Assembly (NCBI RefSeq): GCF_028769735.1
Contig: NC_088178.1
Location: 12,736,857-12,800,856 of the forward strand
DNA from: Zonotrichia leucophrys gambelii
Taxonomy: Eukaryota; Chordata; Aves; Passeriformes; Passerellidae
DNA: 64,000 nucleotides
Direction: 5' to 3'
Shown here: positions 1-12,787 of the stretch, piece by piece
Position numbering within the stretch: the first letter of the stretch is position 1
How the letters are laid out: each line of letters begins with the position of its first letter
Position numbers and translations under genes: made by a program
Notes under the pieces: model-generated
Told to the model about the DNA's origin: nothing
Databases searched by the model: none
What the model saw: only the letters and a program-made list of their open reading frames with translations

Positions 1-1164
1 TGACATATGGGAAGAGCCATCACCTGACTCTCTTTGAAAGACAGAGATCTATGATCCTTTGATAGTTTAACATATCCTTATATAGAAAACCAAAACATGC
101 TGATCTGACTTATTATTCTTAATATTATTGACAGCTTTTGGGAAGTTTGGTGTTTTAGCCATTTTTCTTCCTTTACAACAAAATACCTCAGGGCTGTCAA
201 TGCAGAAAAGCCTGTCCCCAGACAGTGAGACTGGTGTGACAGTGTTAGGGACATGCAGTCATGCTCCCCTCTGTGGGAGTCTTGCCTGCACGAGAGCTGC
301 AGGCTGTCAGGCTTTCCCCGGTGGAATGGCAGCTCTGCTGCACAGGGTACGTGAGCAATTGCTCTTGTTTTTAACATGTGGGATCATGACTTGCTCTTCC
401 ACTCGGTGTTGGGGTTGAAAAATACTGTTGAAAATACAGGAGGCTCACTGAGAAATCAGTGAGTAAAGTATCCGGATGCTCCAAATTTAGATATCATGAT
501 TGATAAGGGATATAAAATCGATTACTCTTTTTTCAAGCCAAAAGATACTCCGTTGATATGATGCAATTTGAACATGTTTGTTTTAAGAATACAGCTGTAT
601 TTTACAGTCAGGTGTGCACCTGTATGCGCAGGCACATGTGAATGGAATAACTGCAGTATTCCAGCCCTGCCTGGAGTTAGGTGCTGTAGGAAGCTGTCAG
701 TATGGAATGTACTATAAGTTCCCCAGGGTCAAGCACAGTACCTTTACAATAGCATGGAAGTTGGAGTGGTGCTGTGTGAGAATGTTTTCCCCTACATAAA
801 TGTGCAGGTAGTAAATAGAATTTCACAATCTCCTTATTTTCGTTTATTTCCTTTTATTTCTTTAAGCCGAAGGGAAAAATAGGGGGAAAATGGGTTTCCT
901 ATGGAAGGAAAAGTTCTTGGCAGGACGACAGCTCTGTGCATGCTCTAAAGGTTAATGGATCCAAGGAGCTGCTGAGCACAAGGTGTGTGTGGTGTGTGGT
1001 GGGGGTTCACAGAGGGCCGGGTGGGATCACCTGGGGCCAGGACATTTGGGAGCTCGGGGAGCTTGGGTGGTCAGGGTGGTGGGTTATTGTCATGCACAGA
1101 CACAACCTAATCCCGCAGAAAAAGAACAGATAGCCACATGCTCAAAGCCAATGCCATGCCTGGG
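1..1164. other. Intergenic, nothing recognised
   Basis: AT-leaning unique-looking sequence with short chance ORFs on both strands. No repeat, exon or RNA gene identified. Confidence 0.6.
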
Positions 1165-1480
1165 TTTGTCCCATGCCGCGGTACTCGGGGTTGGTGCTGA
1201 GTGTCGGCGCTGCCGTGCCTTAGTGTGGCTCTGCCTGGAGGCGCAGGGAGGGGTGCCTGGGCACAGCCAGTGCTCCAGCAGCCCTGCAGCTCTGGGGAGC
1301 GGGTCTGTGCCTGCCGGGCGGGGGTGCCGCCGTGAGCAGCCGGCAGCAGCAGCACCGGGGCTCCGCGGGCTGAGCGCGGCTCCCGCAGCGGCGGCTCCGC
1401 CCGGCCCGGCCCGAGGATGCGGCTCCAAGGCAGCAGCGGGGCCCGGCTCTCGGCCTTGGATTGCCTCTGCTTACCGATAA
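1165..1480. promoter_or_regulatory. Upstream CpG-island-like block (possible promoter)
   Basis: About 300 bases rich in C, G and CpG (for example ccgggcgggggtgccgccg near 1315 and ggcggctccgcccggcccgg near 1390), with abrupt return to AT-rich DNA at about 1485. It contains a GC-box-like GGCTCCGCCC. Overlapping reading frames on both strands are open simply because the composition lacks A/T-rich stops. In birds such islands usually mark promoters, so this may be the start of an unseen transcript on either strand. No exon or splice site is convincingly identifiable. Confidence 0.5.
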
Positions 1481-3435
1481 AACACAGTGTGGTGTAAGAG
1501 GCTTTCCATGGAAGGAAACTGAGAAAGCCAGGAAATTATTTTCTACGGTAAATATTTATATTTATATTATTTAGACTAATACAATCTTAAAAGTTGATGG
1601 GGTTTTTTTCACCCAGAAATTTGGTATTACCTTTAGAATATGAGAGCAGGAACTCCCTGGAAATCATGAGAGAGAGGTCTTGGTTAAAGAAACTGCAGCT
1701 AAGGACCTCTTTCTTTAGGAATTTACAGTCTTTCTACTGATGGATTCCAAATAGCTACTCTGAAGCTCTGTGAGACTCAGTATGATTTCCAGAGGATACA
1801 TCCATACAATTATTTAAGCCTGATGTTCACAAGACAGAAGCTTTTGTTGCATTAAACAAATCCCTGCAGTTCTCTGGGTTAACTTGCTGCTCAGTGAGAA
1901 GCTGGGGACACCAGATTGCCAAGTGGGTGAGTAGAAGGAATTGGTCTGATGAGCTGAGGAGTCACAATCCAGTACTGAAACCCATGCTGCACCCTCCCTG
2001 CCCTGTGCTGTTCTTCCAGGCAGGATTCAAGCCTCTGATACCTCAGTTTTCCTGCCCAATTACATGAAATGAGATCAGGAAAAAAACTGTTTACTACAGC
2101 GTGTTCTAGTTTTTGGATTCAAACAGATTGCTGTACATTGGGTGTGAAGCTCCCTAATGTTTTTGAAATTATGCTGGAACGTCTCTGACTGACAGCTCTG
2201 AGCAAAGCACTTTCTGAGGTTATGTAAATGCCTAAAAAGAAATCTAACCCCAAATCTTAGTTGTGTAGCAGATTTGAGGCCTGTGAATTCTATGCACTGC
2301 CAGATTTTAAAGCCCTGCTGCTACCTTACCTTACATAAATACTCATAAATACTTACAGTAAGTGTCCTAAAAAGATCTTTGGTTGCTCAAGTGAGCTAGA
2401 AGAAAGCATTGCAGGGCTGCCCCATCTCTACTGGTCACAAGGAACGTGCAATTCTGCCCAGGGCTGCTTCAGCAAGAGTCAGGAACCTGCCCCCCTTCAC
2501 GTCCAGATAGAGCTGTACATACCAGGGATCACATCCCAGGCAGAGGAAGGAAGTTATTTTCATTTATGATGCCCAGTATCAGGGCAAAGAGACCTTTCCT
2601 TCTGTGTCTGTGCTCTAGCATGACGCAGAAACAATTTTAAACACACGTTTATAAATTCCACCCGGGTGTTGCAGCCGTTGCTATGAATCTCAAAATTGTA
2701 TTCAAGATTTATTAGTATTGGGCTGCTTCTGACACAAGGGATGTGGGGACAAAGAGCAGCAGCTTCTGTGCTATAAGGAAGCACAAAAACATGTCAGTAC
2801 ACTTGTAATTTTATGCCTCTAAATGTTGTTATCCAAATGCCATCATACTTGCAATATTCTGTGTGCATTAAATCTTAGGTGCAGAACTCTATCTTATATC
2901 AAAAATGCAAAAGTAGCATCATAGTCTCTCTAGTTTTTTTTGTGAGAACCCTTGTTAGCTCCTAGTGCCTTGTCCTTTGTGTGACTTAAGGTAGAAAACC
3001 AAGAGTTTACTGCATTTTAAAAAGTTCAGAAAGATGTGCTTAAGTTAATAGAAGTCTTTCTTTTCAGGGTTTGAATAGGTATGTAAAAACAAGGGGATTG
3101 AATAATTGCAAAGTTGATGTGACAGAGCACTCTAAATAATGGCTGTGATTAGTTTTGTAGAATTGTTCATGAATAATTGGCAAAATGTTTTCTGTATGCG
3201 GCAACTTCTAGAACGAGCTGACTCATTATTGCATTTAAGGAGTGGTACCTTGAGTTGTGATCTGATGTTTATTTAAAATTGCAATTGATTTATTTTTTTG
3301 GAGAGATTGAATCGGAGTCCTAAAGGACCTGTGGCATTTTTCAAACAAAATACCTGTTGTTTCCTTACTTCTTTGCTGTTTATCCCTAGCTAGGTAAGAA
3401 ATCAGCACTAAATTAGAACATTTCCCACTTCTCCT

Positions 3436-3596
3436 CTCCTGAAGGGAGCAGAGGAGAGGGACAGAATGCCTGAGCAAAGGGAAAAGATAGAGGAGGAACA
3501 GGGAAGAAAGGAATGACTGGAAATAGCAGGCAAAGAGAGGAAAGGGGGAGAAAGCAGAAAGGAGAGAGAAGCAGAAGGAGACAAGGGAATGAAAAG
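3436..3596 (+). repeat. Polypurine tract
   Basis: About 160 bases on the plus strand composed mostly of G and A (gaggagaggg, gaagaaagga, gagaggaaagggggagaaag and similar), with few pyrimidines. It is low-complexity, with no fixed repeat unit. The minus-strand ORF over it is a Ser/Leu/Phe-rich composition artefact. Confidence 0.7.
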
Positions 3597-4389
3597 TTGC
3601 ACAGTGCAGGGCTCCTGTGCCCATGGCTGCCCTAACGAGCTGCTGCTGGTCACAGGCTCTGTCTGGTGTTCATCCACCTTCAGCTGGCCCGAGCTCCACG
3701 AGGAGCATGAGTAAGCACCAGTTCCCAGCTAAATCTCAGCAGGTTTACTGTTTACCAAACCATGACAAAAGATGAAGTTATGTCCTATCTGGCCACACAC
3801 TGGGCTGTTTTTATTTTTTTTTTCCTAAGAGGAGAGCTAGCTGATGTTTCTTGCTACTGTCAGAAAAAAAGAAAAAAGAAAGTCAGTGATTGCTATTTAG
3901 AGGAGCTAAGTATTTAAAATAAAATATACATTCATATAAAGTGATTTCATATAAAGATTCAGTGATAACCAGATGACTCAAATCAATGCATCCTCATCAA
4001 AGGCCAAAGATTATTTTGTAAGGTGTTTATACACTGTCTCTGCCCTCATTGTACCCTCTTACAAATTTACAGATGGGGGCAATGAGAACACGTATTACTT
4101 GCTGTTGCCTTGTAAAAAGCCAAAGCCCAATAAACTTCAATATGGAGTAAACTAATAGTGTCCTTGTGAAAGGGCAACCTGAGGAGTTGTGTCCTACTAC
4201 TGATAGTAAAAACAGACCTGTCACTGAGATTCAGTCTTCATAAAAAGCTAGGTTAAGATTAGATTTGAAAGAGTTTGGCTTGGCATTTCCAACCAGCTGA
4301 GAAGGAATTCTGGACTTGGGTTGGCAAGAGTTAAGAGCATATTTTCTGTAAATCTTTATTTTGTGCTTTGGAGAGACCAGTACCAGTAC

Positions 4390-4435
4390 CAATATTTCTG
4401 ATTATCAGAGAGACCTCTGGTAATCAGAAATATTG
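4390..4435. repeat. Near-perfect inverted repeat (21-bp stem, 4-nt loop)
   Basis: Left arm 4390-4410 and right arm 4415-4435 pair at all 21 positions, with one G-T wobble (4405/4420), around the loop agac. After a short mismatch, gta at 4386-4388 can also pair with tac at 4438-4440. An RNA from either strand would fold into a compact hairpin. No known microRNA is recognised. Confidence 0.85.
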
Positions 4436-6569
4436 CCTACCCTCACACAAAGAGTAGAGATCTGATAAAAGCTCTGATCACAATTTGTGCTTTGCTTTCC
4501 TCATCATCAATGCAATTTTAAAGTCATGTTTAAGAGGAAGTCCATGAATAACCCATCGGGTCTGAGCACGAAGGGTTAACATCCTAGATACAGTGCTTTG
4601 TACAAACCAAAGAACATAAAGAATATTCCAGGAAAGCCATAAAGAGAGATGATGCAGTAATTGTTTCTGGGACGTTAGAAATACTGTTGTGCTTCCAAGT
4701 TGCTGAGTGAGCCTGACTGCAGTGTCTGGCTCAGGGTGACTCTGGGGATGGCACTTTCACAGATATCAGCAATGCAGGGTAGTCCCAAGCAGGTCCTGAA
4801 ACTTTAACATGTGATGAGGCCAGAAGGTAGTTTGGTGCAGTGATAATGATTTATTTAATGCAACTAATGTATGTAAAGATTCATCCGAGACAGTGTGGAG
4901 TCTGCCAAGAGCACTTTCTTGGACACCACAGTGATCAATCCAGGCTGGAGGCTGAAGGCTTGAGTACAGGTCTGCGGGATCAAGCTACTAATTTTTAGTG
5001 GGTTTGAGCTGTTCTTAAATAAACTTTCATTAATTAGGGTGGCACCGTTAAGTCTACTTCCTGCTGAGCAATAGGATGAGAGAAAGAGCATCTACAACAG
5101 TAATAGTTTTACACAAATTGATTTAATGTCTGGAAAAATAGGAAGCTTACAGAGCTTGGATGAGGGATGAATGAGGTGGACAGAGAGAGGTGGAAATAGA
5201 GGAAGAGAGCTCAGCTGGCTGCAGACAAAGGAGAAATGTGTTTTCTCTGTTTTCTCCTGTCAGCTGAAGCATACCATGTTGAACACAGGAGCAGGGAATG
5301 CTTGTGGCACACCCATGAAGCCATTCCTGACTTCGTGACCTGTTTAGTGACAGGTGAACAGCCCCTGGGTAAAGAGGGTGTGCTGCCTTTTGCACCCTTT
5401 CAATGTCTTATTCCACAACTGGGTCCCACCACAGGGTCCTTCAGGCTGTGGTTTACTGAATGGTCTGCTAAGGGGCTTAATTACAGTCTCAAATTCCCAA
5501 AGGTTTTTCTAGTCTGTCTAAAATATTTATGTCTGCAACAATTCAGACCTGTTTATGTCTCTTTTTTTGCCTGCTGGGTAAAAAGTAGTTTGGCTTTTAC
5601 AATGTGTCTGTATACATGGTTTTAGTAGCTTGGATTGCTTTTATATGTTTATAATGAAAGTAACAGCCCCTTAAAAATTGGATTATTGATCATGGGAAGA
5701 CAGTAGGTATTTTTAATCTTAGAGGCAAGACTACAAATAAATCAAATTATATTAAGTATTTTATTTAAAGGCATTTGATTTTATTAAAACTGCTACATCT
5801 GGTGTTTGCATAAATGGAATAATTCTGCTTGTTCATATGAGGGTTCAGAGGAAACCATGGTAGGCGTTAGTGCTTCTCACTCAGTAAAGTGCACTGATGT
5901 CAATAAGTAAAAATTAAACTCTTTCCAAATTGCAAAAAAAAACCCACTGAAAGATTAAAAATTAAGGATTTGGACAGCTGTAAAATTCCCATTTCAGCTG
6001 ATAAATTGTCCACAGGAGTTGTGATCTTTTTGCACAGATGCACATGATGCAATGAAAATGTAGGATACCATCATGTGCACCTATACATACATACAAAGTG
6101 TAGTTGAGCATGTGTGTGTGTGGATGTATATTTCTAAACCTAAATACCTACACCCATATTGCACTGTCATGAGGCACCAAGGGCTGCTGTTGGCCCTGCA
6201 GTCTGTGCCACTTCTGTGGATGTCCTGTCCAGTACCTGTAGCAGTCTCTCCAACTGTCCTGCTTGGAATACTGCTCTTCCCACCCTAGTGATGATGAACT
6301 GCAGCACAAACACCCTCCCTGTCCAGGTGTCTGAATCTGGGGGTTTGTTTGCATGTTCCAGATGTTTGCTCTGCCAGATTTGACCACAGGAATGTGAGGC
6401 CAGTGGGCTGAGCCTCATGAAGCAGAGAAGAGAAGCAGTTAGCCTGGAGTTTGCATCTTCCATCATTTCCAAGGGCGAGGCAGAAAACTGGTTTCTCCCT
6501 GGGAGAAGTCAACCAAAGAGGAACTGTTTACCTTCAAGGAGGTGGGAATGTGTGAATGCCAATGGTCTT

Positions 6570-8180
6570 TGTCATTAGCCAGCTCTCTTCAAGCTGGCTG
6601 AGGAGCTGACAGGATCTGTCGATTCAATCTCGCCTTCAAAAGACAGGAACAAAATCACCACTGTAACGTTTTGGCAAAGCAAAATGTTTTGTTTGCTGGC
6701 AAGGGTTTAACTCACGTGCAGCCCTGCTGCCCTCTTAGGATGTCAAAGAAAGAGGCTTTGCAAGTCAAATGCTGCCTGCCTCACCAGCCTGTCTTACCCC
6801 AGTGATGAAGTGCTCCAGCATCAGAAGTCACCTTCTGTGTTCAGCTGAGCTCAACTGGAGTCATGCTCTCTGGCTGTGCTGTTAAGTGGCTCTGAAGATG
6901 TTACAGGTGCAGGGCCATGCTGCTGTATTTCAAGTGATCATAAAAACTCGCTGGATAAATTGAAAAGGTGTGACTTTTCATTGTAGCAAGCTTGGACTGG
7001 GTAAGCAACTCCGTCACTGTGCTAAGGCAGCAGATGCAGTCAGTGTTTGGAGGAAATGGTTCATGACCTGATGATGCTTTCCAAGAGATTCAATGAGGGG
7101 AAAAAAGATGCTGGAGGCTCCTCATGTCAGAGTAACACTGGTGGGACAGGCAAGGGAAGCAGAAGGATCAGACAGTGGGAGAGGATGAACAGAAAGGTGC
7201 AATGCAAGCAGAAAACCCCTTTGCCGTGCTTCAGGCTTACTCTTGACCTCAAGATGTGGGACAAAAAGCAATAGCTTCAGGAAAAGCCCTTTCCTGAAGA
7301 TCAGCAGAGCATGCCAGGAGGGTGCTGCAGCCATTGTCTCTGCAACCAAAGTGAGGAGCAAAGCCACAGTCTGATGGGGTTGGGCTGCAGGGATCAAGAT
7401 CTGGATCACCCTGAGAGTTGGGTTCAATGGGTCCCCAGAACCAGGGAAGGCCCTCAGGCCCTCTCCCCACATGGGGATTCACAACCAGCTGGGTCAGGGT
7501 GCCATTGGATGCTGGGATGGACACTCCCCACAGAAGCATCACATCAAAGCTGGTCCTTAGCCAAGCAAACGTCGGTGGGCTGTTCCTGAAGTGTTTGGGT
7601 CAGTCCCAGATAGCCCTGGGAATGTATGGGCTCTGGGCCCCGAGCTGTGACCTGAGGATGGCCCAGGGTGAAGGGCCAGGATGCTGCCCAGGGACTGCAC
7701 CCTGAGGAAGGGCAACTGTGAATCTTGGCAAAAGCCAAGCTGGTCTTGCACAAATTCTCTGGTGGTTCAGGCTAGCCAAGTTAAACATGTCCCTTACCCT
7801 GGCTTTGTCACAGCTCTGACAGAAGTCCCAGGTGTGGGTCAGAACTGCCCCTGCACAGGGCACTTGCTGGGGCAGGAAGGGTGTGCAGAGATGGAGCCTG
7901 GCGCTGCCAGGGCTTGGCCATCATGCTCCCACATGGGTGACTCACTGAGGAGCCCCTTGGGCAGCAGGTGCACACAGCTTCTGTTCCCTCTGAGCCAATC
8001 CATACAGAGGCTGTGCTGGGCAGACATGCTGGGGCCATGGCTGCTCCCTGGAAGGAGAGAGAGATCAGAGAGGGAAGAGTGTGGACTGGGAGAAGGGAGA
8101 AGGTAATAAAGGGGCTGAGGTTGATATGCTGCTGTTGTGAGCTGCATTACCTGACAGGACTTGCCCCTTGCCAAGGGTAG
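6570..8180. other. GC-richer unassigned block
   Basis: Base composition rises relative to both flanks and many short overlapping ORFs occur on both strands (longest about 140 codons, 7681-8106), none resembling a known protein. CA/TG-rich, CpG-poor character suggests an old methylated, decayed sequence such as an ancient repeat or LTR, but no diagnostic termini, tail or coding motif was found. Left unassigned. Confidence 0.35.
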
Positions 8181-11100
8181 GTCATCTTTCCTTTGACTCA
8201 AGAGGATGTTGGGGGGTGTGTTTGCTAGGCCCAGAAACCAGTCACTGCTGCACTGGGTCTTTACATGGTCTGTTGTGGTATGTTCTGCTGCCCTGTGATC
8301 TGCAATTTCTATTTAATTGTTTACATGAACTCAGGCTCTTGCTGTCTTGGGGGAATTTCACCTAAGTAAGCACTGGGAAGATTTACCTTTATTCAAATCA
8401 TAGCACCTTTGACATAGTTTTTCTCTGTATTACTTTGTTTAGGTCCTTTTTAAAGAAGTTAATAAAGCTGGCAGCACAACTCCATTGACTCTCAGCAGAA
8501 CAGCTCTCTCATTCCTGAGGTCCCTTTCATAACCAGTTATATTAGCATCCTTCGTTAGCATCCTGCTTTTCTCTTCAGCATTACCATGCAATGTGCTTTC
8601 TTTTGTAGTACCTAAAGCTTGTGAGATAACTCAGTTTGCCTCCCAGTGGGGGAGAAGGTATCTGTAATCTGTGTTTCGTGTCTTGGGTCTCTTGAAAGGA
8701 CTAGAAATCCCAAATGCAGTAACTTGTGGGTTTTCTGTCTTAGAGAATTAGGATGTCTTTGCATTACTGAGCAGGCAAACAGTGAGCAGTGCTTGATCAA
8801 TAAGAGGCATTGCCAGAGGTCTGCTATAGTCTGCCACAGCTGACGGTAAGTGTTGCTATAGGCTATGGAACTAGGAATATAAAATGTCAAATGACAGTAA
8901 TAATTCATGCATCCTGGGACATATAAAACCAACAGCATGTCAATAGCTGTGGCATGCTCTGCAGAAAATATGCAGGATTTAGACATTGCAGGAGTCTGTT
9001 TTATTTTAAACCACACTTTCCTTGGTGAAATATAGACTTTCCCTGTTTGTTAAAAGCATTTATTTTCAGTTTCATGTTGCTACTTCTCTATTAACATTCT
9101 AAGAGCCACACAGCTCAAAAGGGGCCCTGAGATTCAAAAAGCAAAATATATGTATTTACTGAAGAAAAACACATAAAATATTTATAAAACAGAGGGTGCA
9201 ATACTATTTGAGATTCATGGACCATTTCAGCATTCATAAAAGCAAATATGGTTCTAGTATTGGCTTCACCTGGAATCAGACTTTACTGGAGAGGTTACCC
9301 AGGAGGGACCTGCCTTAAAATGAAACTTATTACAGTCATTAATTTTACATGGAAAATCATTACATTTTACATGGGAAGCAGAATGTCTTGTGAAATTAGT
9401 AAGAACTTCTCCAATATTCATCTTCTTTAAAAATACTTCAGGATAATTAATATCACTTTTCTTTTACTAAAAGATATGAAGAGGATGAATTACTGCATCT
9501 GGGAGGGCACAGCAGGCATAAGAGGAAAGATTGTGTGTATCTGATACTTGTTTTCCCCTGTGCCCCTGCTGCTTGGGAGCCTAAAAGGGAAGGGTGCTGT
9601 TTTACTGGCTAAGGCTCCCACAAAAATTCTTCAGATGAAACTTTAATGAGAGAAGGGTAAAAATATATTTGAGCAGCCCCATTCTTATACTTTCAGCTGT
9701 TTGCTCCTGAGCGCCTCAACTGTGGGTTGTCAGGCCTCAATTTCTGTAAATTTGCTTGAAAGTAGAAGGGCAAGACAGAAAAGTTGCATGTCCCTCATGA
9801 TTATATGAATATAGGGCTTAATGTAAAGGTAGTACTTCTAAAAGAATGTAAAATATTAACTGAAAAAAGAAAGAAGGCAAAGCTTCACAAAGAAATCCAC
9901 TACGCATTATTTAAATCTCCCCCTGTGAGAGGCTGAGGATTCAAACACATACAATTGTCTGCTCTTCCATGTGACAGCAACCCCTCTGCTTTAGAGTTGC
10001 ACAGTCCTGGCTCTCAGTGCTCTACTTGAGAATTTTTTTTAAAGTTATATATTAAAAAAAAAATGTCTTAAATATAATTTCCATTCTTTGAAGACCATAA
10101 AGTGATTTTGGGGCAGTGGACTGTACCTATGTAGACAGGCTCTAATAGATATTTTGGCACATCTTGCTGAAGCTAACTTGATATGGAGATGATTAAAATA
10201 AATAAAAAGCAAAATTAATCCTGCTAACCGTCTGAGACCTAAGAAAAGGGATGTCTTTGTTCTGACGAGAACATCTTGGCTCGTTCTGCTCCTTTGGCTT
10301 GGTTTGGGGAGGATGTATTTAACAGTCCTCCCATGATACTTGGCAAATATAAAGCTGTCACATTGGATCCTGCTTCTCTTTGTATTAAAAGAATGTCTAT
10401 GGTGTTTATGTTATGGGAAAAAAGCACTATTTCTACTTATTGTATTTTCATTGTCTCTTTTCTTATGACTGTACTGTTTGCCAGCAGCCAAGGGGGCACT
10501 TTGATGCTTGCTTCAATGCCATGGTTTATTGTGTTGCACAGTTGAGCCTATGGTTTTCCTTTCAAATCAGAGCTGGCATACTGGGTGAAAAAAAACCAAA
10601 CCAAAAATAAAGCTTTTCTATAATTATGGTTATCTCATAAAGTCTGCATTTGTTACAGCTGCTGGGGTGTTGGAAATCAGTGTTTGTAAATACCTATATA
10701 TTCTGATTTGTTTTCAGCCTCAGAGATGTTTTTGTCTGTCTGTGTTCCTCACCCCTGGCCATTCATGCAAGCAGCCTTCCCTACCTGCACGCCGAGCTGC
10801 ACTGCCTCGGGAAGATACCAGCCTGTTACCCAGCTTATCTGCATGGTACAACTTCACCTTGTTCCCTCCTCTCACTCTGAGGGATTAGCATCCAAAGAAA
10901 ACCAAATTAGTCTGGTATCAATTCAGCCAGGAAAGCGAGTGGCCAAAGCGACCAGAACGCTCCTGCTGGCAGGACTGAGTGCAGAAGGAGGCTGGCAGGG
11001 CGTGCTCTTTGTGTGCTGCCCAGCTCCACCACGCTCTCTCAGAGCCCCACGGGGACGCCCTGGGTCCTGCTGGGGGGAACCAGACCCTCCTGTGCCCACA

Positions 11101-11237
11101 GGAAGCTTCACTTGCTGGCTCCATGCTCCATGTGGCCGTGCCAGTTAGGATGTGTACAATGCCTGCTTGGATGTGTCTGTTGCTTTTCTCCATGTGTCTT
11201 GTGGTCATCTGAGAACTGATGAGGAACCATTCTGTTT

Positions 11238-11328
11238 CCATTTTGCTGATGGAAAAGGAGAGCCTTTGAGAGGCTGAGTGATTTGTCCAGGATTATGCAG
11301 CAAATCAATGGGAGAAAACGGGATCAGG
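11238..11328 (-). mobile_element. MIR-type SINE fragment, minus strand
   Basis: The plus strand reads ccattttgctgatgg, then gagaggctgagtgatttgtc, cag.attatgcagca and gggatcagg. This tracks the reverse complement of the MIR core and flank (ccattttacagatgagg, gagaggttaagtgacttgcc, caaggtcacacagc, gggattcgaacc) with scattered substitutions and small gaps. MIRs are very old amniote SINEs, so high divergence is expected. Assigned by eye. Confidence 0.65.
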
Positions 11329-12753
11329 CCATTCCACACAGGAGTGCCTTTAACTGTCCCATGGGCTTTCTAGGGAAAGGCATGCAGGTCCCCAAAGAGG
11401 CCTCTTCCAGCAGTGTTCCTCCATTATTTCTGTCAGATTATTGCTGTGAACAGTGGAGAAATGCAAAATGTATTATTCATTTCTCCTACTCCTAAAATCA
11501 ATAGCTATCAAAATACAAAAACAATTTAAATCAAAAGGCACTTATTGAGTGCATATCCTACTAATTAGGTATGATTTCCCAACAATTTCTTAAATTATTT
11601 ATCCAGGGGATGGGTGAAAGGCACTTTATATGTCCCAGAGTGAATATTATAAACCTCTTGTCATGGTACAGAAAATGTGAAATGTAGTACAATGCAGTGT
11701 GATTTGTAACCTTGATGAACTAATGTAATATCAATAGACATCAATCTATGCAAAAAAAAATCTGTCTCATCATAACATCTAACAAGATATGTCAAAAGTC
11801 AATAACTTTGTGAAATGGACACGTATCAGTGAAGGTTACAGACTTTGCTGCTAGGAATCAATTAAAAATGTAATACCCACTTGCAATGGAAATTACTACC
11901 CCATCACCAAAAAGGAGGTTTACATCATGCATGGACATTTGTCATAAGGGCAGCTCCCTTTAGGCTGGCTGTTGGCTCTGTAAGCAATTCCACTGTAATA
12001 GATGGCTTTTTGGTTTTTTTTTCTTATGCTGCTATTGCTTAGTTTAGCCCCATAACCAACATGCAAAAAATATTTATGCAATATCCAGTTAAATATATTT
12101 TTAAAACCCAACAGAAAAGAGCCAATGGTTTGAAGATTTTTGTTTAAAAATTAGAAAGCAGCTCTCTTGTTAAATGGAAGATTTACAATTTTCAGTCAAT
12201 AATGTAGATCAATGTTCTTCAATTTTTAATTATAAGGATTTTTCTCAAGCTTCTTTGGATCTTAATTTTCAAACTTATACTTCCCATCCATACAGCAGAT
12301 CTTAAGGCTCCACCACACCAACATTGTGTCAAGTGAAATTCTTGGTCCCATCATATAGGTGTGATACCCACTCACCAAATGCTTTCAATCAGTGATTTAA
12401 AAGAAGAGTATAAAATATATGTTTTCTCCTCAATTTTTGAAACCAATTGATAAAATATTCACTTTTTAGGCATTTTACTTTGCCAATGAAATCTGATAGT
12501 AACTTCAGGGCAAGTGTAACTTTGAGGCCAAAACTAAGGATTTGAATGGGAAGGGAGGTCCTATGGCTTCAGAAACAGCAGTATGTGAGGGGCTGAAGTA
12601 AAACTATCAGAGTAATTCAGAGCTTAAACTTTTATTTTGGTGCTTTCTTGTGTAGCCTTAATGATGATCAGCTCCCAGGAAAGCCATCAGGAGCCTGAGC
12701 AAAAAGCTGCAGTGGTCCAAAGTGCCTGTGTGGTTCAGCTGCTGCAGGCAGCC

Positions 12754-12787
12754 CACAATTGCTCTGCAGCACTTCAGTGCAATTGTG
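12754..12787. repeat. Short inverted repeat
   Basis: cacaattgc (12754-12762) is exactly complementary to gcaattgtg (12779-12787), and ctg/cag inside can extend the stem after one mismatch. Modest length, could be chance. Confidence 0.5.

Larger units (their letters stand above)
1485..6569. other. Intergenic, no gene recognised
   Basis: AT-rich unique-looking DNA apart from the polypurine tract and the hairpin listed separately, plus a short gt run near 6113. The 129-codon frames at 3235-3624 and 5236-5625 show no family motif. Confidence 0.6.

Noticed and set aside
983..1480. 165-codon ORF and overlapping minus-strand ORF at the left CpG island
   Set aside because: Same composition effect. 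The product is low-complexity Ala/Gly/Pro-rich with no recognisable domain.
5236..5625. 129-codon plus-strand ORF
   Set aside because: No motif, no splice or promoter context and ordinary intergenic composition. Length is within chance expectation for a 64-kb window.
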